The notes under the pieces are model-generated. The model was not told where the DNA came from, searched no databases, and saw only the letters and a program-made list of their open reading frames with translations. DNA of 64,000 nucleotides, taken from positions 110,228 to 174,227 of the forward strand of contig PAQS01000024.1 of assembly GCA_002709385.1 (NCBI GenBank), read 5' to 3'. Source of the stretch: Waddliaceae bacterium (GTDB taxonomy: Bacteria; Chlamydiota; Chlamydiia; Chlamydiales; GCA-2709385). Both the position numbers and the translations under genes were made by a program. Shown in pieces: positions 18,491 through 27,452 of the stretch (positions are counted from its first letter, which is position 1; each line of letters opens with the position of its first letter).

Positions 18491-18925
18491 ATGGGACAGA
18501 CAACGCTAATTAAAAGAGTCGAGTTCTGTGCGAGTCATCGTTACTGGAACTCAAGTTGGACAGAAGACGAGAATTTTAAGGTTTTCGGCAAGTGTGCGAA
18601 TGCTCATGGGCATGGGCATAATTACGTTCTCGAAGTTTATATTCGAGGAGATGTGTGTCCTAAAACCGGGATGGTCATTAATCTATCTGACTTGAAGAAA
18701 ATTCTTCATGAGGTTTTAGAGTATTACGACCATAAATACCTGAATATGGATCACCCTAAGTTTGCGAGTTTGATCCCGACGACAGAGAATATTGTACGGG
18801 TTTTATGGGAAGAAATAGCACTTCATCTCCGTGAATTTGCCCATTTGTCTCTTGCTAAGCTACGTCTTTATGAGAGCGACGACTTATTTTCGGAATATTG
18901 GGAAGAAGATGAAGAAAAAATTTAG
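18491..18925 (+). CDS. 6-pyruvoyl-tetrahydropterin synthase-like protein A
   Basis: A 144-residue member of the PTPS/QueD family (dihydroneopterin triphosphate to 6-pyruvoyl-tetrahydropterin, or to carboxy-tetrahydropterin in QueD). Zinc ligands H16 (CASHR), H41 and H43 (HGHGHNY) and catalytic C35 (FGKC) are present. The blocks FGKCANAHGHGHNY, TGMVINLSDLKK, the DHKYLN region and TTENIVRVLWE are strikingly like animal PTPS and less like bacterial QueD. It leads a four-gene cluster with a second PTPS copy, folE and a short-chain reductase, which argues for tetrahydrobiopterin synthesis rather than queuosine. Confidence 0.85.
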   Translation: MGQTTLIKRVEFCASHRYWNSSWTEDENFKVFGKCANAHGHGHNYVLEVYIRGDVCPKTGMVINLSDLKKILHEVLEYYDHKYLNMDHPKFASLIPTTENIVRVLWEEIALHLREFAHLSLAKLRLYESDDLFSEYWEEDEEKI

Positions 18926-19325
18926 TACATTAGGGCGTGTTTACCGTTTTTCTTCAGCTCATCGTTTGCATTCCAATCAGCTGAGTGACGAAGAAAATCA
19001 AGCTATTTATGGAAAGTGTAACAATCTTCACGGTCATGGGCACAACTATATCGTGGAAGTTACTGTTTTGGGACCTATTGACCCTTTAAAAGGAACAATT
19101 TGTCAGAGACAAGAAATAGACAAAACAGTAGAAGGGGTTCTTGAGCCTTTGCATATGAGCCATCTAGACCACCAAATACCTTATTTTCACCAAACACCTT
19201 CTACAGGTGAAAATATTTTAGAATATTTATGGGAGTCGCTAGATACAGCGTTTAAGGGAGTGCGTTTATGGAACTTGCGCTTGTGGGAGACTAGAAATAA
19301 TTATTTTGAACGGACCAGAGACTAA
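18909..19325 (+). CDS. 6-pyruvoyl-tetrahydropterin synthase-like protein B
   Basis: A second PTPS-family protein, 138 residues from the ATG at 18909, which overlaps the first copy by 17 bases. Zinc ligands H18 (SSAHR), H43 and H45 (LHGHGHNY) and the catalytic C37 (YGKC) are retained, together with the DHQIPYF and STGENILEYLW regions. It is diverged from copy A (about one third identical by eye), so the two may form a hetero-oligomer or differ in product. The open frame extends upstream to 18831, but that part lies inside copy A and is not used. Confidence 0.85.
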   Translation: MKKKFSTLGRVYRFSSAHRLHSNQLSDEENQAIYGKCNNLHGHGHNYIVEVTVLGPIDPLKGTICQRQEIDKTVEGVLEPLHMSHLDHQIPYFHQTPSTGENILEYLWESLDTAFKGVRLWNLRLWETRNNYFERTRD

Positions 19326-19328
19326 AGA

Positions 19329-19931
19329 ATGACATATCAGACTACGGAATTTAGTGATTTTAGCTCAGAGTTAACAAGCAGCAAAGAGATGACAGATGCT
19401 GTACTGACTCTTCTACGTGGAATGGGAGAAGATCCCAATCGCGAGGGCTTACTAGATACTCCCAAGCGAGTAGTAAAAATGTACAAAGAGCTTACAGCTG
19501 GTTACTCAAAATCAGAGGTAGAAGTCATCAATGGTGCTATTTTCACGGTAGAGCATCACGATATTGTTGTCGTAGAAGATATTCCTTTTTATAGTCTATG
19601 CGAACACCACATGTTACCATTTTTTGGTACTTGCACCATTGCTTATTTGCCAAATGGTCGGGTGCTTGGTTTAAGTAAGTTCGCCCGAGTTGTTGAATTG
19701 TTTGCTCGTGGATTACAGGTTCAAGAACGAATGACTGAAGAAATTGCAGATTGTATTCAGCGCCACCTAGAAGCTGAGGGAGTTGCTGTATTTGTAGAAG
19801 CACAGCACCTTTGTATGGCCATGCGTGGAGTGCAAAAACCCCATGCTAAGATGCGCACTCGCACCTACCGCGGTTGCTTCGTAAACGACCAATTGAAGAA
19901 AAATGATCTCATTCAAGCGATGAGGAGCTAA
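19329..19931 (+). CDS. folE: GTP cyclohydrolase I
   Basis: FolE turns GTP into 7,8-dihydroneopterin triphosphate, the entry step of both folate and tetrahydrobiopterin synthesis. The 200-residue protein has the complete signature: EDPNREGLLDTPKRVVKMY, the zinc site C91 and H94 (CEHHMLPFFG) and C162 (HLCMAMRG), and LSKFARVVELFARGLQVQER. It starts three bases after the second PTPS gene and ends six bases before the reductase gene, so it is clearly in the same operon and would supply both PTPS proteins with substrate. Confidence 0.95.
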   Translation: MTYQTTEFSDFSSELTSSKEMTDAVLTLLRGMGEDPNREGLLDTPKRVVKMYKELTAGYSKSEVEVINGAIFTVEHHDIVVVEDIPFYSLCEHHMLPFFGTCTIAYLPNGRVLGLSKFARVVELFARGLQVQERMTEEIADCIQRHLEAEGVAVFVEAQHLCMAMRGVQKPHAKMRTRTYRGCFVNDQLKKNDLIQAMRS

Positions 19932-19937
19932 ATTTCG

Positions 19938-20630
19938 ATGCAAGCACAGGGTAAAAAAGCACTCATTACTGGCGCAAGTAGTGGTATTGGACGAACCTTA
20001 AGCATTGAACTTGCACGTGCTGGGTATAACATCTGTGCTGTGGCTCGAAATAAAGAGCGGCTAGAAAGCTTAAAAAAAGACTTAGAGGAATTTTCAGTTC
20101 AAGTTGAACTGATCGAATTAGACCTATCCAACGAAAGGGATTTTGCTCAGTTTGAAACAATGAGTGTTGATGTACTTATTCATTGTGCGGGGATTGGAGG
20201 ACTCTCTACTATTAAAGAAATGGATATAGAAGAGTGGGAAAAAGTACAGCGTGTAAATGTAACAGCTCCTGTTTTTCTTACGAAAACCTTGCTTCCTTCA
20301 ATGCAATCGGGATCTCATATTATCTTTTTGGGATCTATTGCAGCTAAACAAGCTTTTCCCTCCTGGGGAGCTTACTGCTCTTCTAAAGCCTCTTTAGCTT
20401 CCATTGCTGCTGTACTGCGAGAAGAGCTGCGGGAGCAAGGAGTGAAAGTTACTTTACTTCAGCCTGGGGCAACGGCGACTCCTTTTTGGGAGCAGGTTGA
20501 GGGAGACTGGGATCAAAACCGTATGGTGCAGACACAATCTATTGCACGCCTCATTGTTAGTATACTGTCTTGTGACTCCCAGTCTTCTGTCGATGAACTC
20601 AATATTCTTCCTGCCGCAGGAATCTTGTAG
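19938..20630 (+). CDS. Short-chain dehydrogenase/reductase, candidate sepiapterin reductase
   Basis: A 230-residue classical SDR: NAD(P) motif TGASSGIG (residues 11-18), CAG at 83-85, and the catalytic set S133, Y146 and K150 (AYCSSK). R37 and R38-like residues after strand two (CAVARNKE) favour NADP. SDR sequences alone do not reveal substrate. Its position directly after two PTPS genes and folE suggests that it performs the last step to tetrahydrobiopterin, as sepiapterin reductase does. The alternative is an unrelated dehydrogenase caught in the operon. Confidence 0.75.
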   Translation: MQAQGKKALITGASSGIGRTLSIELARAGYNICAVARNKERLESLKKDLEEFSVQVELIELDLSNERDFAQFETMSVDVLIHCAGIGGLSTIKEMDIEEWEKVQRVNVTAPVFLTKTLLPSMQSGSHIIFLGSIAAKQAFPSWGAYCSSKASLASIAAVLREELREQGVKVTLLQPGATATPFWEQVEGDWDQNRMVQTQSIARLIVSILSCDSQSSVDELNILPAAGIL

Positions 20631-20632
20631 AA

Positions 20633-21784
20633 TTAGTCATAGCTCTTCAAGACAATAGCGTTTGCAACTTCTTTGATACGTTCAAGAATCATACGTGAAC
20701 GCTCTGCTGCAGCTTCTCCAGATAATTCTTCCTCACTTAGATAAATTTCACTTACCCATAAACCAAAGCTCTGGTTGGCATCTACAAAAGGGCGTAGTTC
20801 GTCTTCGTAGTGTTTAAAAGCGCTGTAATCTCCCTGGGTCTGCTTCAATTCTCCAGCTAAAATATAGGCACCTACAAGAGCCAAACTAGTCCCTTGTCCT
20901 GATAGAGGGGAAGCACAATACCCAGCGTCACCTACTAAGGTTATTCTTCCTTTAGACCATGATGGAGCAATAACTTGGGCAATAGAGTCAAAATAAAACC
21001 CATCACTAGCATCCATGAGTTGAAGTAACTTATTTGATTCCCAGCCAATATCCCAGAAAAGCTTTTTAAGAAATGCCTTTTGTTCAGCAGGGTCTCGTGA
21101 ATCACAGGTGCCCAGCTTAGAAGAAAACATCAACCCAACAAGCGATTGATTGGAGTCTTTCGGACTATAAACGCTAAGAGATCTCTCTTCGCTTTCATAA
21201 ATGAGCTCATTTTGATCGAGATTCAAGTAGTTTGGTACATTAAAAACACTTATGTAGTGATTAAGATCTCGGATTTTATAAGAGTCTTTAGGGAATACAG
21301 CTCTTCTTACAGAAGAATGCATACCATCAGCTCCTACTAAAAGGTCGTAGCTTTCTTTTGTTCCGTCTTTAAATGTGACAAGAACTTCATCACCATCATC
21401 AATGATGGAATCGATAGACATATCCAAACGACAAGGAACATCGGGGATAGCTTCCATAAGAATATGAACTAAGTCACCCCGTATAATTTCTACATCGTCA
21501 TCCTGACGAAAACCAAACTCCTCTCCATCCACTTCAAGAATCGTCTTGCCTTCAGAATCGACATGCAAACCTTGTTTCGTGATTTTACGATTGGCTACGA
21601 CCTTGTCATAAATCCCCATTTTTCTTGCAAGATCCACAGCCACACCACGAATATCGATCGCGTATCCTCCTGATCGAATGCTTTTGTGTTTTTCGACTAA
21701 ACTAGGAGAAAATCCATACTTTTTTAACCAGTAACAAAGCGCAGGGCCAGCTATACCAGAACCTACAACAAGAATCTTTTTCAT
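20633..21784 (-). CDS. FAD-dependent monooxygenase (PHBH/TetX-like)
   Basis: A 383-residue group A flavoprotein monooxygenase. The dinucleotide motif GSGIAGPALC (near residue 8), the DG motif LLVGADGMHSSVRR and the GD motif LVGDAGYCASPLSGQG are intact. The family hydroxylates aromatic or polyketide-like molecules using NAD(P)H and oxygen; this sequence resembles the small single-domain group that includes TetX and aromatic-ring hydroxylases, but the substrate cannot be deduced. The ATG at 21784 is used; a GTG four codons upstream has no ribosome site. It is convergent with the pterin operon, only two bases away, and pterins are a possible but unsupported substrate. Confidence 0.85.
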   Translation of the reverse strand: MKKILVVGSGIAGPALCYWLKKYGFSPSLVEKHKSIRSGGYAIDIRGVAVDLARKMGIYDKVVANRKITKQGLHVDSEGKTILEVDGEEFGFRQDDDVEIIRGDLVHILMEAIPDVPCRLDMSIDSIIDDGDEVLVTFKDGTKESYDLLVGADGMHSSVRRAVFPKDSYKIRDLNHYISVFNVPNYLNLDQNELIYESEERSLSVYSPKDSNQSLVGLMFSSKLGTCDSRDPAEQKAFLKKLFWDIGWESNKLLQLMDASDGFYFDSIAQVIAPSWSKGRITLVGDAGYCASPLSGQGTSLALVGAYILAGELKQTQGDYSAFKHYEDELRPFVDANQSFGLWVSEIYLSEEELSGEAAAERSRMILERIKEVANAIVLKSYD

Positions 21785-21812
21785 TTTCAGGAACACTCTT
21801 TATCTAAAAGAT

Positions 21813-21851
21813 AAATAAAAAGAACACATTATATTTGTGTTCTTTTTATTT
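21813..21851 (-). terminator. Hairpin terminator after the kinase gene
   Basis: Perfect 16-bp arms (21813-21828 and 21836-21851) around a 7-base loop. The stem is A-rich on one side and T-rich on the other (AAAAAGAACACA / TGTGTTCTTTTT), so each strand ends in a U-rich run and it could stop transcription both ways. It lies 45 bases after the kinase stop and 28 bases before the monooxygenase start on the minus strand. Confidence 0.75.
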
Positions 21852-21896
21852 AAATAGCTAATTATTTATTTTGATATTATATTTTGTGAAAATGGT

Positions 21897-23159
21897 TTAC
21901 TGATAAGAAGCCCAGTATAGATTTTTTCTTTGAAGACTAGGTTCTAACTCTATCTCGATCCTAGCTCTCTCAGGAAAATGTCGCTTTGCCCAATCACTTC
22001 GATCTTCATCGTTATAACATTGGCGGTATTCTTGAATCGAATTCAAGAAACTTTCTGCTGTTGGTCGATACTGAGGATCTACAGATAAACAAGATAGCAC
22101 TAGTAGCATTAGAGGGTGTTGCTCGGCGATTTCTAACCAATCCTTTTTAGATAAAGAAGCTTTGCTTCCATCCCTAAGAAATCGTCCGCCAATGACAATG
22201 TCGATCGTACTTTGTTCGTAGGCAAATGGATAATTTGCTTCATTATAAAAGGACTGATGGACTGTCTCTAGAAAGTCTTTGTATAGAGAATTTTTATGGT
22301 TACCATAAGTTTCAAAAAGAGTAAGACCTAAGCTCCAAATATCAGACTGGTGAATATTCATTGTATCTATTTTTCCATCGATTAGGTTTCTTGCTTCTGG
22401 AGAAGTAAATAATGGGGTATCTGCAAAAGTAAGTTGTTCCTGTGAGCAAGTTGAACCAAAATCTGTCAAAGCGCCTCTTAGCCCCTCTAATCTTTGGTAA
22501 AGCAAGATGTTTTCTGGTTTGATGTCTAAATGAGCTAGATTAAGGTAATGAAGTTCTGCTAATGCTTTTGCGATATCTTCGAAAACTTGGATAAGATCTT
22601 TTTCTTCAGAAAATTTGTAATCAAGTAGATCAGAAGACGCAGGGTCAACACAAATGCCAAGTTTAGTTTCACCTAATTTATTGACGTATACGTCAGTGCC
22701 TAATATTTTAGCGACGGGAATAAAATCGTTTGGGTATCTTTCTTTAAGACGATTGTACAGATTGTTTTGATGATCTATCTCCTTTCCCAATACTCTAAAA
22801 TTATCCTGATGTCTATCCTTGCAGGATAAACGGCCAATGAATCCTTTATCCATGGAATAAGTAGAGTAATACGTTTTGAATGTGTTTTTGTTTTTGTTAT
22901 CACTCGAACAGTATATTTGAAATAAAGAGCAGACTTTTGAAGGGATAATAGAACCAAGCTTTTCACTTGTGTTTGCGTTAAAGACAGGGATAGGTCTACC
23001 TGAGATGATTTTTGATGGTTTGGCTTTTGAAATATTCTCGAAATATATGATCAACTCATCAGCGGTATCTGTTTTAAGTTCACTAGCAGAAACGGAAGAT
23101 CCCTCTACAAGTAAGCGAGTAAGTATCCCATCGTTTTGTTCATTTTTTATTTTTATCAT
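21897..23159 (-). CDS. Eukaryote-like Ser/Thr protein kinase
   Basis: A 420-residue protein with a C-terminal kinase domain (~100-395). The catalytic loop HLDIKPENIL (D212, K214, N217), the Mg loop TDFGS (D233) and the SPEA (253-256) and HQSDIWSLG motifs are all seen. HRD is changed to HLD, which removes the Arg used for activation-loop control, so the kinase is probably constitutively active. The N-lobe is poorly conserved and the VAIK lysine is not certain (K114 in RLSCK is a candidate). It lacks membrane segments and PASTA repeats, so it is not the usual PknB/PknD. The first ~90 residues are unique and could carry a secretion signal. The ATG at 23159 has AAGG ten bases upstream. Confidence 0.82.
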   Translation of the reverse strand: MIKIKNEQNDGILTRLLVEGSSVSASELKTDTADELIIYFENISKAKPSKIISGRPIPVFNANTSEKLGSIIPSKVCSLFQIYCSSDNKNKNTFKTYYSTYSMDKGFIGRLSCKDRHQDNFRVLGKEIDHQNNLYNRLKERYPNDFIPVAKILGTDVYVNKLGETKLGICVDPASSDLLDYKFSEEKDLIQVFEDIAKALAELHYLNLAHLDIKPENILLYQRLEGLRGALTDFGSTCSQEQLTFADTPLFTSPEARNLIDGKIDTMNIHQSDIWSLGLTLFETYGNHKNSLYKDFLETVHQSFYNEANYPFAYEQSTIDIVIGGRFLRDGSKASLSKKDWLEIAEQHPLMLLVLSCLSVDPQYRPTAESFLNSIQEYRQCYNDEDRSDWAKRHFPERARIEIELEPSLQRKNLYWASYQ

Positions 23160-23234
23160 ACTTTTTAAAACCTTCAAGTTTTGAAATAGATAAAAATACT
23201 AAGGAACTTCTTGTTTTAATCAAACCTCCAAAGG

Positions 23235-23412
23235 CTATTTAATCTCACCTAATTTGAAGAGTTTTTCTATGTGTTTTGCAAATGTCTCGAAGGTTGAACG
23301 TGGCGAGATTATTTCACCATCCAAAAGTCGTCCAAAAAGCCGCTCATTGACCATTGGAGGTCATAGGAAAGTATTCATCATAAATATCTAGATGTAGTTT
23401 CAGATTCTTCAT
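23235..23412 (-). pseudogene. Possible frameshifted gene remnant in the 23160-23531 gap
   Basis: On the minus strand a frame starting at 23412 reads MKNLKLHLDIYDEYFPMTS and then meets a stop; a shifted frame continues MVNERLFGRLLDGEIISPRS and ends IEKLFKLGEIK (23354-23235). Together they look like one ~60-codon protein broken by a frameshift. The family is not recognised and the gene may never have been real. The rest of the 372-base gap holds AT-rich sequence and a GGAGG ribosome site (23521-23525) for purM; I see no clear promoter or purine riboswitch. Confidence 0.3.
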
Positions 23413-23531
23413 ACCCACACATACTTAACTTTTTTCCTTTTTTTACCGATACTGTTTTAGTAAAATTTTTCCTTACAAAAATCATGCAATCCTATTAGAC
23501 TGGGGGCCTCTTATTATCTTGGAGGTTTCTT

Positions 23532-24494
23532 ATGCTGACTTATGAAGATGCAGGTGTAAATATCTCTTCTGGAAACGAACTCGTCGAACGAATCAAAAAG
23601 CGCTGTCCAAGTATAGGAGGCTTTAGTGGTCTCTTTCCGTTTGGAGATCAGTTTCTTGTGGGAAGTACAGATGGGGTAGGAACGAAACTAAAAATTGCGT
23701 TTGCTCTAAATAAGCATGACACTGTAGGCATTGATTTAGTTGCAATGTGTGTGAATGATTTGCTTACAGTAGGAGCACGTCCTCTATTCTTTCTTGATTA
23801 TTTTGCATCATCAAAATTGAATGTAGACCAAGCTGAGGAAGTGATTTCTGGGATCATAGAAGGGTGCCGGCAAGCTTCATGTCAATTACTTGGAGGAGAG
23901 ACAGCAGAGCTTCCAGGATTTTATCATGATGAAGAGTACGACTTATGTGGTTTTGTTACAGGTGTCGTTTCTAAAGAAGAACGCATTGACGGAAGCTCAA
24001 TTGTCGCAGGTGACCTTTTACTTGGTCTACCATCTTCAGGCCTTCACAGTAATGGATACTCCTTAGCACGAAAAGTTGTTGAATTCAGTGGTACAAATTT
24101 ACATAGTACTCCAGATCTCTTATCTCGCTCTCTAGGTGAAGAGCTTTTAGAACCTACCAAGATTTATGTCGATGAGATCGCTCGCATACGATCTTTAGTC
24201 CCTGTAAAAGGTATTGCTCATATCACTGGGGGCGGTCTTATAGAAAATACCCCTAGAATGCTTCCGAAAGGACTGGGTATTAAATTTCATCGTGGGTCTT
24301 GGAGCATTCCTCCTATTTTTCGTTGGTTGCAGTGTAAAGGCGATATTGTAGAGGAAGAGATGTTCCGTACATTTAATATGGGAATTGGGATGGTTCTTGC
24401 TCTTGATGCTGATTCAGCGAAAAAACTAGCAAGAGAAGAAGGTTTAAAGATTTTGGGTGAAGTGACTAAAGAAGCAGGGGTAACTTGGCTGTGA
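23532..24494 (+). CDS. purM: Phosphoribosylformylglycinamidine cyclo-ligase (AIR synthetase)
   Basis: PurM closes the imidazole ring of purines (FGAM to AIR, using ATP). The 320-residue protein begins with the usual LTYEDAGVNISSGNELVERIK, has the ATP-site block VGSTDGVGTKLKIAFAL, VAMCVNDLLTVGARPLFFLDY, GGETAELPGFY and GLPSSGLHSNGYSLAR, and ends in the ITGGGLIENTPRMLP region, so it looks fully active. The ATG follows GGAGG by six bases. It heads the operon purM-purL-purQ-purH-purCE. Confidence 0.95.
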   Translation: MLTYEDAGVNISSGNELVERIKKRCPSIGGFSGLFPFGDQFLVGSTDGVGTKLKIAFALNKHDTVGIDLVAMCVNDLLTVGARPLFFLDYFASSKLNVDQAEEVISGIIEGCRQASCQLLGGETAELPGFYHDEEYDLCGFVTGVVSKEERIDGSSIVAGDLLLGLPSSGLHSNGYSLARKVVEFSGTNLHSTPDLLSRSLGEELLEPTKIYVDEIARIRSLVPVKGIAHITGGGLIENTPRMLPKGLGIKFHRGSWSIPPIFRWLQCKGDIVEEEMFRTFNMGIGMVLALDADSAKKLAREEGLKILGEVTKEAGVTWL

Positions 24495-27442
24495 AAACAA
24501 CACATTGCATCGAAATAGCAAGACAAGCAGGTAGTCCATCTACAGAAGCCAAACGATTATTAAAGGAATTAAAAGAGCATTTTGATTACGACATCCATGC
24601 TTTACAATTAGTATACGTATATCGAAGCAATCACAGCGTAGAAATAGAAGAGCTTCGAAACGCTGCTCAGCAAGCGCTGCTTGATCCTATTTTAGAAGAA
24701 GTTCTTAGCGATGAACGCCTGCGAAGGGAATATGATTGGTGTGTGGAGTTTGGTCCTAAAAGCGGAGTAACAGACAATTTAGGACAAACGGCACAATGTG
24801 CGTTGGAAGATCGTTTAGGAAAACCTCTTTCCTCATCTCAAGTCATTCGCTCAGGAAAGCGTCTTTACTTAAAAGGAAACCTAAACGAAACACAAATTTA
24901 TGAAATGGCTGCTAACTGTCTTGCCAATCCATTAGTTGATGATATTTTTATTACACAGTGCTCCACAGAAGCTAAACTTTATGAGACAATCTCTTTAGAT
25001 CTATCTAATGATGAACTCATTGCACTCAGTCGTAGACGTCAATTAGCCTTGAATCTAGAAGAAATGCAAGCGATTGCTGCTTACTATCGAAGAGAAGGGG
25101 TACAAGAGTTACGTGAGGAGAAAGGGCTTCCCAAGTGGCCTACTGATGGAGAATTAGAAGCTTTAGCACAAACATGGAGTGAGCACTGCAAGCATAAAAT
25201 CTTCAATGCCTGTATTCGTTATCAGACAGAAGAAAAAGAAGAAGTGATTGATCGACCTTTTTCTTTGTATATTCGTGGAGCGACAAAAAAAATTGCGGAA
25301 AAAGTCAATTTCTTGCTTTCAGTATTTCATGATAATGCTGGAGTTGTGAAGTTCACCAAAGATTATTGTCTTTGTTTTAAAGTAGAGACCCATAATAGTC
25401 CTTCAGCTTTAGATCCTTATGGTGGTGCTCTTACCGGGATTCTAGGTGTTAATCGTGATATTATGGGAACAGGCAGAGGAGCACGTCTTCTTGCTAATAC
25501 AGATGTGTTCTGTTTTGCGGAGCCCAACTATGAGCATCCTTTACCCACCCGTATTCTTCACCCAAAACGTATTTTGCAAGGGGTACGTCGTGGAGTAGAA
25601 CATGGGGGTAATAAGAGTGGTGTGCCCACATTGAATGGAAGCTTGGTATTTGATGAGCGCTACTTAGGAAAACCTCTTGTCTATTGTGGTAGTGTAGGAA
25701 TCATGCCAAATACCCTTATGGGAAAAGCGAGCCACGAAAAAGAATTATATGCTGGTGATTTAATTGTTGTAGCTGGGGGCAGAACGGGAAAAGACGGTAT
25801 TCATGGAGCAACGTTTTCTTCTGAAGCATTCCATGAAGATAGTCCCGTTTCAGCTGTCCAAATTGGAGATCCATTCACACAGAAAAAACTGCATGATTTC
25901 TTACTACAAGCACGAGATCGTGGATTGCTAAGAACTCTTACAGATAATGGTGCAGGAGGCTTCTCTTCATCTATTGGTGAACTGGCACAACTCACAGGAG
26001 GTTGTACTCTTCATCTTGATCGCGCGCCGTTAAAATACTCAGGTCTTTCCCCATGGGAAATTTTAGTCAGTGAATCACAAGAGCGAATGACACTTGGTGT
26101 TGAAGCAAGTTGTTTAGATCAACTACGTGAACTTGCTGATTTACACGAGGTTGAGATTGCGCATTTGGGAGTGTTTGATGATGAGGGATTCTTTCATGTG
26201 CTTTATGAAGGAAAGACTGTGGTCTATTTGGATATGGATTTTCTTCATGATGGTGTACCGCAATTGCAACTAGAGGCTGTTTGGAAAGGCTTTTCTAGTC
26301 AGAGAGAAATAGAAAAAGAGAATGATCCTAGGTTTTGTTTGGATTATGGACCTCAACTCAAGCAACTTTTGGCTCAGCCCAATATTTGTAGTAAAGAATC
26401 CATTGTTCGTCAGTACGATCACGAAGTACAGGGTGGAACCTTTGTGAAACCTTTTTGTGGTGTAGAGGAAAAAGGGCCATCGGATGCTGCTGTAATGCGT
26501 CCTATTGAAATTGAATCTAACGAAGCTTTTGTTTTATCACATGGTATTTGTCCGCGTTATAGCGATTACGACTGCTATCACATGACGGCTCTGGCTATTG
26601 ATGAAGCGGTACGAAATGCTCTTGCAGTAGGAGCGGATCCAGAGCGTTTGGCTCTGCTAGATAATTATTGTTGGCCAGATCCTGTATATGATCCAGAGCA
26701 TACTCCTGATGGAAAAGAAAAGTTAGGGCAGCTCATTCGCTCTCTACAAGCACTATATGATGTTTGTGTTGCCTGGTCCACACCTCTCATATCAGGAAAA
26801 GACAGCATGAAAAACGACTATAAAATAGGAAAAACAAAAATTTCTGTTCCTCCTACAGTTCTGATTTCTTGCATGGGAATGATGGATGATAGTCGAAAGG
26901 CATTGACGATGGATTTCAAGCAAGAAGGGCACCTTATTTACCTCTTGGGAGAAACAAAAGGGGAATTACTCGGTTCCGAATATCATCATTGTTTAGGAAT
27001 AAAAGATGTAGGGATTCTTCCTGAAGTACAAATAGAATCTGCACTTCTTACATTTAAAGCGTTGTATCAAGCAATTCAAAATGAGTACGTTGCTTCTTGT
27101 CACGATTGCTCTGATGGAGGGCTTGCAGTAGCTCTTGCTGAGTCTGCTTTTGCAGGTGGATTAGGCGCAACTGTGCAATTAGATAAAGTCTCTCGTTCCA
27201 ATTGTAGTGAAAATTTCGAGCTTCTTTTCTCTGAATCACCTAGTCGTTTTATTGTGACCGTTCCTAAAAACAAACAAGAAGCATTTGAGCGTCTTTTTCA
27301 AAGCCTGTCTTTTGCTTGTATTGGACAGGTTGAAGCAGATTCTCGTTTGAGAATAAAAGGACTAGAACAAACGATCATTTTGGATGAGTCCATTCAAGAC
27401 CTACAAGAAGCCTGGCAAAGTAACCCCATTTCTGCAGTTTAG
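24491..27442 (+). CDS. purL: FGAM synthase, PurS-PurL type without glutaminase domain
   Basis: The synthetase part of FGAM synthase (FGAR plus glutamine plus ATP to FGAM). At 983 residues it lies between the small PurL (~740) and the fused form (~1300): the first ~160 residues are a duplicated PurS-like region (GVTDNLGQTAQCALEDRLGK), followed by the two AIRS-type halves (FKVETHNSPSALDPYGG, RGVEHGGNKSGVPTLNG, DNGAGGFSSSIGELA, STPLISGKDSMKND), but the C-terminal glutaminase is a separate gene, purQ, 10 bases downstream. The GTG at 24491 overlaps the purM stop (GTGA); a TTG two codons earlier is an alternative start. Confidence 0.92.
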   Translation: MKTTHCIEIARQAGSPSTEAKRLLKELKEHFDYDIHALQLVYVYRSNHSVEIEELRNAAQQALLDPILEEVLSDERLRREYDWCVEFGPKSGVTDNLGQTAQCALEDRLGKPLSSSQVIRSGKRLYLKGNLNETQIYEMAANCLANPLVDDIFITQCSTEAKLYETISLDLSNDELIALSRRRQLALNLEEMQAIAAYYRREGVQELREEKGLPKWPTDGELEALAQTWSEHCKHKIFNACIRYQTEEKEEVIDRPFSLYIRGATKKIAEKVNFLLSVFHDNAGVVKFTKDYCLCFKVETHNSPSALDPYGGALTGILGVNRDIMGTGRGARLLANTDVFCFAEPNYEHPLPTRILHPKRILQGVRRGVEHGGNKSGVPTLNGSLVFDERYLGKPLVYCGSVGIMPNTLMGKASHEKELYAGDLIVVAGGRTGKDGIHGATFSSEAFHEDSPVSAVQIGDPFTQKKLHDFLLQARDRGLLRTLTDNGAGGFSSSIGELAQLTGGCTLHLDRAPLKYSGLSPWEILVSESQERMTLGVEASCLDQLRELADLHEVEIAHLGVFDDEGFFHVLYEGKTVVYLDMDFLHDGVPQLQLEAVWKGFSSQREIEKENDPRFCLDYGPQLKQLLAQPNICSKESIVRQYDHEVQGGTFVKPFCGVEEKGPSDAAVMRPIEIESNEAFVLSHGICPRYSDYDCYHMTALAIDEAVRNALAVGADPERLALLDNYCWPDPVYDPEHTPDGKEKLGQLIRSLQALYDVCVAWSTPLISGKDSMKNDYKIGKTKISVPPTVLISCMGMMDDSRKALTMDFKQEGHLIYLLGETKGELLGSEYHHCLGIKDVGILPEVQIESALLTFKALYQAIQNEYVASCHDCSDGGLAVALAESAFAGGLGATVQLDKVSRSNCSENFELLFSESPSRFIVTVPKNKQEAFERLFQSLSFACIGQVEADSRLRIKGLEQTIILDESIQDLQEAWQSNPISAV

Positions 27443-27452
27443 GAGTTGATGA

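Noticed and set aside
23413-23531. Purine riboswitch before purM
   Set aside because: The leader is AT-rich without the conserved three-way junction bases; no aptamer can be drawn.
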